A stretch of 8,484 nt of DNA from positions 1 to 8,484 of the forward strand of contig CANDYP010000056.1 in the NCBI GenBank assembly GCA_947425005.1, given 5' to 3'. Shown piece after piece: positions 1 to 8,300 of the stretch (its first letter is position 1; each line of letters starts with the position of its first letter). The DNA comes from Rickettsiales bacterium. GTDB lineage: Bacteria > Pseudomonadota > Alphaproteobacteria > Rickettsiales > UBA1997. Position numbers and translations under genes: made by a program. A model generated the notes under the pieces. That model was not told the origin of the DNA and ran no database searches. It saw only the letters and a list, made by a program, of their open reading frames with translations.

Positions 1-58
1 CAGGGGGGCTTGGATCGAGTTCGGGTAAGCCCCCCTGATAAGGGGGGTAGGGGGGTTT
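1..58. repeat. G/C-tract inverted repeat (palindromic element-like), possibly cut by the window edge
   Basis: Positions 1-11 (CAGGGGGGCTT) are the exact reverse complement of 27-37 (AAGCCCCCCTG), giving a perfect 11-bp stem around a 15-nt loop. A second, competing pairing joins the C-run at 30-35 to the G-run at 42-47 across a TGATAA loop. Another G6 run at 50-55 is followed by TTT. The element lies 20 bases past the 3' end of rlmH. No T-run follows the stem inside the window on the plus strand, and the downstream flank on the minus strand is outside it, so a terminator role cannot be decided. G6/C6 tracts of this kind, joined by TGATAA- or TTATCA-like spacers, resemble dispersed palindromic repeats in several bacterial genomes. 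That family link is inference. Confidence 0.6.
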
Positions 59-77
59 CTCGTCACAACTTCTCACT

Positions 78-542
78 CTATTCTCGGTGGTAAGGATGCC
101 CCGCCAAAATACATTGTGCCCGGTAAATCTGTTCAATCAAAACCGCCCGCGCCATTAAGTGGGGCAAGGTCATTAATCCCAGAGACATTTTTAATTGGGC
201 ACGTTTTAGAACTTCCGGCGACAAGCCATCCGAGCCACCGATTACAAAAGTTAAATCAGAATCACCACTCACTCCGAACTCGGAAATCATTTTAGAAAAA
301 GCAATACTGCCGAATTGTTTTCCGTGCTCATCCAAGGCAATTAATTTTGTTGAAGGTTTTAAAGCCTTTAGAATCAAGTCTCCTTCGCCTTCTTTAATTT
401 TTTCCACCGACGTGTTTTGGGCATTTTTTAATTCCAATTCACGCAGCTCGATTTTCCATTTCAGGCGTTTGAAATAATTTTCAAAAACCGCTTTGTGCGG
501 AGAATTTTCGAACTTTCCAATTGACAGAATCGTGATTCGCAT
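78..542 (-). CDS. rlmH: RlmH, 23S rRNA (pseudouridine1915-N3)-methyltransferase
   Basis: This SPOUT-class enzyme methylates N3 of pseudouridine 1915 in helix 69 of 23S rRNA, using S-adenosylmethionine, on the assembled 70S ribosome. The 154-residue product matches the usual length of about 155. Visible family marks are the start MRITILSIGK, the SAM-binding knot loop IGGSDGLSP (about residues 101-109), TLPHLMAR (125-132) and the near-invariant C-terminal HPYHRE (149-154). The ATG at 542 was chosen because family similarity begins there. The frame stays open upstream to an ATG at 719, but that 59-residue extension would overlap the start of coaD and does not resemble RlmH. The gene is divergent from coaD across 87 bp. 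The usual partner rsfS is not upstream here. No strong Shine-Dalgarno sequence is visible. Confidence 0.96.
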   Translation of the reverse strand: MRITILSIGKFENSPHKAVFENYFKRLKWKIELRELELKNAQNTSVEKIKEGEGDLILKALKPSTKLIALDEHGKQFGSIAFSKMISEFGVSGDSDLTFVIGGSDGLSPEVLKRAQLKMSLGLMTLPHLMARAVLIEQIYRAQCILAGHPYHRE

Positions 543-629
543 GATTTTAATTTTGAATTTTAAGCCCACCGCCGGTTGAGCAGATGGGTGAATGGGCGAG
601 CAAACTAAATTACACAAAAATTTAAAAAC

Positions 630-1115
630 ATGAAAATCGCAATCTACCCCGGCACCTTTGATCCCATTACTTTTGGACATCTCGACATTATTAAAAGGGC
701 CGCCGATCTTTTTGATCACCTGATCATTGCGGCCGCGAAGGACAATTACAAAAATCCACTTTTCACTCTTGACGAAAGAGTCGAACTCATTCGCGAAGAA
801 ATAAAAATTTTAGACGATTGCAAAAAAATTTCGGTGGAAAAATTCGAAGGACTTTTGGTGAAATATGCGCGCGAAAAAAATGCTAAAGTAATCATTCGCG
901 GCTTACGCGCCGTTTCTGATTTCGAATACGAATTTCAAATGTTTGGAATGAATTCCAAGCTTGATCCCGAGATTCAAACTGTCTTCTTACCCGCCTCCGA
1001 AACCAACCATTTTATTGCTTCCAAACTAGTTAAAGAGGTGGCGAAACTTGGGGGAAATATTTCGAAATTCGTCTCCGCAAATGTCGCTGCAAAACTGGAA
1101 CAAAAATTAAAATGA
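630..1115 (+). CDS. coaD: CoaD, phosphopantetheine adenylyltransferase (PPAT)
   Basis: This cytoplasmic enzyme catalyses the penultimate step of coenzyme A synthesis, 4'-phosphopantetheine + ATP to dephospho-CoA + pyrophosphate. The 161-residue length is typical. The nucleotidyltransferase signature YPGTFDPITFGH (6-17) holds the Thr-9 and His-17 equivalents of the catalytic T/HxGH motif. Lys-41 aligns with the substrate-binding lysine in the KNPLF segment, and IIRGLRAVSDFEYE (88-101) carries the conserved arginines. The ATP-site loop reads FIASKLVKEVAKLGG (128-142), not the ISSSLVKE of E. coli; the IAS[RK] form is what I recall from alphaproteobacterial homologues. The start at 630 sits directly on the conserved MKIAIYPGTFDP; the upstream stretch is A-rich and lacks a clear ribosome-binding site. 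Its stop overlaps the next start by four bases (ATGA), suggesting translational coupling. Confidence 0.97.
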   Translation: MKIAIYPGTFDPITFGHLDIIKRAADLFDHLIIAAAKDNYKNPLFTLDERVELIREEIKILDDCKKISVEKFEGLLVKYAREKNAKVIIRGLRAVSDFEYEFQMFGMNSKLDPEIQTVFLPASETNHFIASKLVKEVAKLGGNISKFVSANVAAKLEQKLK

Positions 1116-2092
1116 AGATTAAAAATGAAATCTGGATATTGGCTGACGACAGGCCAGGCACATTCTCGCAGAGCATCGGACTTGCTGAAGAGTTAGGCCT
1201 GGAATACAAAATAATCACACTCACTTACAGTTTTTTTTCACTTCTCCCAAATTGTTTTTTAAACAATTCCCTCCTGCGCATTTCCTCCGATCTTCGAAAA
1301 AAAATTTCTAATTCTGATTATTTGCCCAGCATTGTAATCTCAGCCGGCAGAAGGTCGGCACCCATTGCACTTCACTTAAAAAATCAGTCAGAAAATCAGT
1401 CAAAAATTATTCAAATAATGAATCCGAATTTGGATTTTAAAAAATTTGATTTTGTGATTTTGCCCAAACACGACGAAGCAAAAGAAGCGCCAAATTTAAT
1501 TAGCACCCTCGGATCTCTGACTAAAATTAATGACGAAATTATTGCTGACGCAGGCGCGAAATTTTCGGAAAAATTTCAAGATTTAAGAAAAATCAAAATC
1601 GCTTTGCTGGTCGGCGGCGCTTCCAAAAAAACCAAATTCGAAAAAAGTGACGCAATAAATTTAGCCAAAACTTCCGCCCGGATTGCTAAAAATATGGATG
1701 CGACTTTGCTGGTTTTGACTAGTCGTAGAACTGGCTCTGAACTTACAGCAGCAATCGAATCAAACTTGAGTTGCGATTTTAAAATGTTTGATTGGGAAAA
1801 GTTGGGAGCGGAAAATCCTTATTTAGGAATTGTCGGATTTGCCGATTTTTTTATTACGACCGGCGATTCAGTTTCAATGATTTCGGAATGCGCTTCCACC
1901 GGAAAACCGGTTTACATTTTTGACGCAGAAAATATTTCGACAGCGAAACACCGCCGATTTCACCAAAATTTATTTGACGAAAATTACGCCAAAAAATTTT
2001 CTGACGACTTGCAGAGTTTAGAAAATTTTTCACAAAAAAAATTGCAGGAAACAAAACGGGTCGCGTCAATAATTAAAGGCGGGTTAAAATAA
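1112..2092 (+). CDS. ELM1/DUF1022-family protein (mitochondrial fission ELM1-like)
   Basis: The 326-residue protein belongs to the ELM1 (DUF1022) family, named for the plant mitochondrial fission factor and widespread in Alphaproteobacteria. The biochemical role in bacteria is not settled; the fold is thought to resemble GT-B glycosyltransferases. Family marks in order are WILADDRPGTFSQSIGLAEELG (8-29, N-terminal nucleotide-fold-like segment), VISAGRRSAP (75-84), LPKHD and NLISTLGSL (117-136), LLVGGASK (165-172), TSRRTG (203-208), ENPYLG (234-239), and TTGDSVSMISECASTGKPVYIF (249-270). The last motif resembles the sugar-nucleotide site of GT-B enzymes. No signal peptide is evident. It starts inside the coaD stop codon (ATGA overlap), so the two are probably co-transcribed. 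Composition is strongly AT-rich (the sample 1441-1500 is 33% GC). Family call confident; function uncertain. Confidence 0.9.
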   Translation: MKIKNEIWILADDRPGTFSQSIGLAEELGLEYKIITLTYSFFSLLPNCFLNNSLLRISSDLRKKISNSDYLPSIVISAGRRSAPIALHLKNQSENQSKIIQIMNPNLDFKKFDFVILPKHDEAKEAPNLISTLGSLTKINDEIIADAGAKFSEKFQDLRKIKIALLVGGASKKTKFEKSDAINLAKTSARIAKNMDATLLVLTSRRTGSELTAAIESNLSCDFKMFDWEKLGAENPYLGIVGFADFFITTGDSVSMISECASTGKPVYIFDAENISTAKHRRFHQNLFDENYAKKFSDDLQSLENFSQKKLQETKRVASIIKGGLK

Positions 2093-2093
2093 C

Positions 2094-2121
2094 TTGATTA
2101 ACTGCTTGTCATTTTTACTAT
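2094..2121 (+). promoter_or_regulatory. weak sigma70-like promoter candidate upstream of the virB6-like gene
   Basis: TTGATT (2094-2099) and TACTAT (2116-2121) are separated by 16 bases, each matching four of six consensus positions. They lie between the ELM1 stop (2092) and the proposed TTG start (2184), leaving a leader of roughly 55 bases. Matches of this quality occur by chance in AT-rich DNA, so this is only a candidate. No terminator-like hairpin followed by a T-run was seen in 2093-2183, so read-through from coaD-ELM1 is also possible. Confidence 0.25.
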
Positions 2122-2183
2122 CCGCCGGCTTTTGAGATACCCTTCGCGAACACTAGAGCCGCCTTACAATTCCAGTTTTACTC

Positions 2184-2300
2184 TTGATCAAAAAAAATTT
2201 AAAAAACTTCACTAAAAACCTTCCGGCTAAAATCTTGCTTCAAGAATTCTTAAGCAGGTGCGTCATTTTGTTGCTGTTTTTTTCCTTCGCCTCTTCTTGT
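2184..2300 (+). other. Lipoprotein-like signal peptide and first cysteine of the VirB6-like protein
   Basis: From TTG 2184 the encoded N-terminus has a basic region with six lysines (residues 1-16), a second short charged stretch, then the hydrophobic core VILLLFFSFASSC, ending at Cys-39 (codon 2298-2300). ASSC is a loose match to the lipobox [LVI][ASTVI][GAS]C because position -3 is Ala. Cys-44 follows in CIEADDFG, a motif I associate with the N-termini of Rickettsiales VirB6 proteins. Lipidation at Cys-39 is inference. Cleavage by ordinary signal peptidase I at the same place is also possible. Confidence 0.6.
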
Positions 2301-5300
2301 ACCGATCAAGGATGTATTGAAGCCGACGACTTTGGCGAATACCAACAGCAAACCCTCACCATTCCCTCAAATAATGCCGAAGATGCCTGCGCCTACAATT
2401 CTACATTACCCCTGTTTGACGCCGCCCAAGGCTCTGAGGTAAAAACTTGCTTCACCTCTGGCGCGGCGACAGTTACCGACGAAAACAACGCATCCCAAAC
2501 CACTGTATCCGGAGGCTGCTCTGGCAATCAATCCAATGGCCAACCGCTAGATGCGGCGTTTAAAAACCTGTGCATTGTAAACTGTATTCAAGCCTGCCAA
2601 AACGGCTCTGGCGTGGTGTCGCTAAATCCGGAACCAAACTGGATCGCAACCGACCAAAGAAGCGGCTCACAAAATATGGGCGTCACCATTCTTCCCGGTT
2701 CAAAAATCACAATCACCGCGAAAGGAACATTAATGTTAGGTGACAGCTCCACCTATCCCGAGCTTTTTATTCCCGGCACTTACTCCCCAGCAACAGACAG
2801 CCAGTCAAATTTTAAAGACAAAGATTGGACCAACGATTTCATTTTTGACACCAAGGTCGGGCAATCACTCAACGTCAAATTCAGCGGCAGGGTTGGCCGC
2901 TCCAAATGTACTGGTGGTGGCACTTACGACTCTGCCGCTAACACTTGCTCGTCTGGCTCACTATTACCCAACTACATCGGCACTCTTATTGGCGCTGGGG
3001 CCACACCTCCAAGCAACTCGCAAGCATTTGACAATGCAGTTCACAATGGCGCTCGAGCATTAGTAGCTTACGTAATTCCCCACCCCGCCGGATACGCTTT
3101 TAACAGCTTAAGCACTACAGAAAAAGGGGGTACGACAGGAGCTCCTTTACTTCCAGATCCAGCGGTTTGGTCCTGCACTTACACCGGATCCACCTTAACC
3201 CAAGGCGCGTCCTTGGAATCAGATTGTGCCAGCGGCTTGTACTCTGCGAAGGGTTACCTGTCTAGCGTTGATGCTCCTGCCACTGCCGCTTTTCCAATCA
3301 CCTCGACATCCCAATCACCTAACCTGGGCAGTTACGGCGGAATCATCAGGTGGAGTGGCGATAATCTAAGAGATGCCTACTACGACCCTTGGTACCAAGG
3401 CTCACAAGAATCTGGTGGCGGCGTCGTACCCACCACTGGCCGAGACATCACAAACAACAAAAGTTACGCCATCTCAGTTACATTTGTTACCAATAACCGT
3501 GAAAGCGCAAATTGTGGTGACCACTCTTACAATATGACGGCAACAGTTAAAGACGCTGCCGGCACCCTCATAAAACCATCCTTTAACCTACCGATTCTTT
3601 CTCAACTCACCGATGCTAATCAGGTATCAGTAACCTTAGAACCTGGCCAAATTTTAAATGTCAAAACGCCGGCGAGCGGGCCTTGCGCAAGTTTCAACAT
3701 GGCAGACAGATACATAAAACATTTAGATATTCCGATTACCACCTCCGGCTTCGTTAGCTTCACCACTTTAAATGCTTCGTCTGGCAGCTGCACTCTTAAC
3801 GGCAGAATAATTAACCCTAATGGAAGTTTTGTTGATTTTCTTGATGTCAGCGGCGCCACTCGCTCTACCGATCATTACGAATACGACGATTTTCTTGTCA
3901 CCCCATCCAAAGATCCTTTAGACGCTCTCGCGGTTCCGGTTTCAGGGTCAACCATGAATTGGTCAAATAAAGTTTTTGTCCGAAAAGGTCAGGTCATTCG
4001 CCTCTCGCCAAAAAGCTGGCTGGGAACTTTTACCACCGGCAACTCCCTCACCAGACAATGCGGCGTCGGCATGGCGATGCAACTTACTCCGCGTCCGGCT
4101 TTGCTTTGCAAGGGCTCCGCCAACGAGACAGTATCCAGCACCAATAGCGCTTGCAGACCCGACGTCAGCACTTCCACCGGAGCCATCATTGGTTGCCAGG
4201 CTGTAGCAAACGAATGCAGCGACAATACCAGCAGTTCTTACTGCCCTTATTCAGCCTGTAGCACGGTCACCTGCACCACCAACGGCACCAGTGCTAATAA
4301 TTTTGCAAAAACTGGTTGCTCTGTCACGACCGATGCCACCGCTTGCAACAACGCTCTCACCATAGCTTCCGTCACCGGAACAGCCGCCACAACCGCCCGA
4401 GATAACTGCACTAGATGCGCCGCCAAAATGCGCGACAACGCCCTACTTCCAGCATTCGTGGATGCCGCAATCGACCAATGTTACGACCTAGAAAACTACA
4501 CCGGCAAAGCAGAAAACATCCCGTCCACAATCGGATTCTCAGCCGCTCAACTCGCAGACTCAACCTTCGCAAAAGGCGCAAAAAAACTGTCATTTTTCAA
4601 CGGCTCTTACGGAAATTTTGACCAATACGGCAATACCGGCACTGTAGATAACAGCTCCAATCACAACCTGCTTTACCAGTCCAAATCTCCCTTAATGTTT
4701 TCCGCAGAAGGCCGGTTAAAATTTTTAATCCTCAACAACGATTACAGCTTCAGAACTTTAGGCACTAACTACAGCACAGCCAGCGCCTCATTAGGCAGCC
4801 CCGCCCTTCCTTACACTTCACTCACCGAAACCAAAGGCGCTACCTACACCGGCAGAAATGGCTTCAGAGTTAATTTTAGCGGAGCCTTGCAGGCTAATAA
4901 TGGTCAATGGCTGGAAGCAAAACTTTGTAAAGAAACTAGAGACAATAGCTGTAGAGGCTCCACGGTCCTTCTGTCAGCCGCGCCAGTGCCTACAACTCTG
5001 TCAACACAGCCGCATCTGGTAGAAATCGTTCCTCCGGTAGCAACGGCCGATCCAGTCCTAACGCCTGCGAGCCGCTATTATTTTGACGCTTACGGAACTT
5101 TAATCAGAAAATATTCTGGAGACGTTGGCGATTGCAGCGCAGCAAATCAAGGCATCGACACCACTCCTGGCGTTAACTACTACTGCCACACTTACCTCAA
5201 CGACACTCACACTTACGTTTACACATCTAGCGCTTCAGCACCTTTCTCAGACGCTGACTACGACTCCCTCAACAAACTAAGGCTCACTTTTAAAATTCAA

Positions 5301-8300
5301 GATCCAGAAGTTCCAACCTGCTACATTCCTACCAGCTCTCACAATACCACTACTGTCGCCTCAGGAGAAACCGCCAACGGCATCTCGATGCGAAATCCAA
5401 TGTACACGACAAACTGCTCCACGGCAAATGACGGCGTAAACGATGGGTATGACGCCAATCTCAGCGTTGCTGGCGGCTGTAATGCAGTTACGGGCTTAAC
5501 CTGCACCAACTCTGACGGCATCACCTCATCAAGCTCAACTACAACCGTGTGCCACAAACAATTTTACTGCGGCAGCAAATACTCCAATAATACTGGCAAA
5601 TATTACGTCACCGTCAAAGTAGAAAATCCGCCGGGAACCAACATCTCCAACATCATCGGCGGCGTCATCACTCCCATCGTGCAAGTAATGGACGGCACCA
5701 GAACCGTCAACGCAGATGGCACCGTCACCACCACAGTGGGACAGGCTCAAAGAATCTACACTCTACTCGTTCTCGACTCACGATATCAGGCCATCCTCTC
5801 CATGTGCATGGTCGTCATGATCGCTTTTTACGGCCTATCTCACTTGATGGGCGTGAGCGAAATGACCATCTCCGACCTCATGAATCGCGGCATCAAAATC
5901 GCCCTAATCTACTTCTTCGCCAGCCCAGATGGTTGGTATTGGTTCAATAAAATCGTCGTCAATTTCTTCAAAGGCGGCACCGACTTTTTAGCCTTCACCA
6001 TGGCCTCATCTTTTGATGATTCGACTCAAATCAGCCAAGCCCTCTCCACCAACGACTATTACGACAAATCAGTTTTATTCGGCAGCGTCGATAAAGTTTT
6101 CGGCATGTTTTTCTCACAAGCAGTGCAGAAAAAAATCTCAGCTTTGCTCTTCGCCAGCATTTTCGGATGGGCCTATCTTTGGATCATCTACCTTAGCTTC
6201 ATGCTTTACGTCTACGCCGTCGGCAACGCGGTCTTGTATTACCTAACCGCACAAGTCTTCATTTCGATTTTATTCACGCTGGGCCCAATATTTTTTATCT
6301 TCACCTTGTTCAATCAAACTAAGGGGATGTTTGACAAATGGATTGAGCAGCTGATCGGCTTTTCGTTGCAGCAAATTTTCCTGCTCACCACCCTCGCCTT
6401 CTTCAACATGATGATGTACGAGGTTTTGAAGATGTCTTTGGGTTACAAAATTTGTTGGGATGAAGTCTGGTCAATCAACATTATTACGCGCATCAGCTTG
6501 TTGTCATTTTGGACTGTGGCTTCACTGCCGCCGCGCACTGACGTTCAATCCGACATCGGCAATATCGGGCATCCCGAAGGCATCCCTTCTTTATTCTCGA
6601 TTTTATTTATCTGGGTCATTGCCGAACTGATGAACAGCTTCATCACTTTTATGAATGATTTGGGAGCAACTATTGGCGGCAGTCTCAAAGCCTCCAGCCT
6701 TTCTAAAGGCATAGCCGACACCCTCAAAGGGGCCCACGACTTCGCCTCTAAAAATATGAATGACATAATAAAAGCACGTGTTGGCACTCCAATAGACAGG
6801 CTGGATGCCGCCTTGTTTGACTCCGGAGAAAAAGCCGACAAAGAGCGTAAATTACGTGAAGATAAAAACCGTAATGATCAGCGCCTCAAAACTGACTTAA
6901 GCAAAGCTGGCGACTCGGCAATGAGTCAGTACAAAAGAGAGAATCTCGATACATTCTCCAAACAGACTCCTGAACAACAAAAAGCAGCTCTAGCTAAAGC
7001 AAAAAATGATGGGATGCAAAAACGCGCCACCCAGCTTGGCGTCAACTCTGAAGATCTAGCCCGATTAAAATCGGATAAAGGTTTGAAATACGAAGGTCAC
7101 AATCTTCTCGTTGCCGGAATGCAAGCAGCTCGACAAAAAGCTGGCTTCGGCGGTGGAACTCTAAACACATCCCTGAACGAGGAAAAAGTTAGTACTAAGT
7201 TGAGCTCTAGTGACAAGAAGGCTGGAATGAAAAACATGGATGCAACAGGAAGAGGCGAGTTCGAAAAGAAGGTGGCCGAAGGTAAGGTTCAAGTGGATGA
7301 CAGTAACTTACAAAAAGCCGCCAATATCTTAGCAAACCCTGTTAGCGCCGCTAAAGACGCCCTTAAGAACGCAGCTAAAAAAATGCAAAATGCCAGCGGT
7401 GGCGGTGAATGGGCGAAAGCAAGAGATCAGCTTGTCGCTAATAAAGAGATTAACGAAATGAGCGCTGGTACTGAATTCTTAAGACCAAAAGCAGAAAAAG
7501 ATAAAATTCAAAAACAGTTAGAACAAAATCGCGAAGAGAAATCCCTAAAATCACTAACCATGAACAGCGGCACTGTAATAGCAGCACTGGCAGCAGAAAA
7601 CCGAAATATTACTAGAGATGAAGATACTGCGCGCAGCAGACCAATGGCCACTGCCGCTGCCGCCGCAATCTTTGGACCAGGCGCTCTTGGTGCAATGTCT
7701 GATACCGCCGAAGCCGCTGGAAAATTACCTGGAGCTGTTATTGGAGCTATTGGAGCTGCTGGAAGTGCAGTGTCTAGCACAGCAAGTGGGGCCGCTGGAG
7801 CTATCGGAAGTGCAGCGTCTAGCGTAGCTAAAGCAGCGTCTACAGTTGTAAATGACCCTGCACTTGCTAGAGAAGGAATTAAAAATGCATTAATGGGTGC
7901 ACCTAAAAGCGCAGTTGAAGCTGCCAGTTCCGTTGCTGGAGCTGCATCAGCTGCTTTCGGAGCCGCTAGAGATCTACCGTCAAACGTATCTGACTACATG
8001 AATCCTGATCTCACCGCCAGTAAAGAAAGCAACACCGCCAAAACCGGGGAACGGATTAAAGCAGATCTCGCAGCTATCCGAGGCGACGGCAGCGCAGCAA
8101 ACAAAGGTGAGAAAAAAGAATTAGAAGACAAAAAGAATGACGCCACAGCCACTCCTCTCGAGCGCAAGAAAGCCGAACAAAGCCTAGAAAATGTTACAGC
8201 AAGAGAAGGTAAATTAGAAAAACTCGACAGAGCAATGGACTCATCACTAAGCGCCAAATCTGCAATCGAATCAGTCGCAACGACCAGAGAACAAACTTAC

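Noticed and set aside
576..611. Possible promoter TTGAGC with TAAATT upstream of coaD
   Set aside because: The spacing is 24 bases, too long for a standard sigma70 promoter, and no better pair was found in the divergent gap.
543..719. Upstream in-frame extension of rlmH to an ATG at 719
   Set aside because: It would overlap the start of coaD on the other strand by 90 bases, and its residues do not resemble RlmH. Family length and similarity begin at 542.
1030..1224. Minus-strand open frame across the coaD/ELM1 junction
   Set aside because: It is antisense to two well-supported genes and has no family resemblance.
2122..2129. CCGCCGGC-like palindrome between ELM1 and the virB6-like gene as a terminator
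   Set aside because: The stem is very short with no loop and only a TTTT run after it, too weak to call.
2740..3063. Plus-strand open frame of 107 codons in another phase
   Set aside because: It lies wholly inside the continuous VirB6-like frame. Its Pro/Thr/Leu-rich product reflects out-of-frame reading of GC-rich codons.
3976..4621. Several short open frames on both strands, including an Arg-rich one at 4415-4621
   Set aside because: All are shadows of the VirB6-like cysteine-rich region; Arg-rich products are typical of shifted reading of such DNA.
7508..7827. Ala-rich minus-strand frame and Leu-rich plus-strand frame over the Gly/Ala repeat
   Set aside because: Repetitive GCT/GGA codons keep alternate frames open; no independent start context or domain is present.
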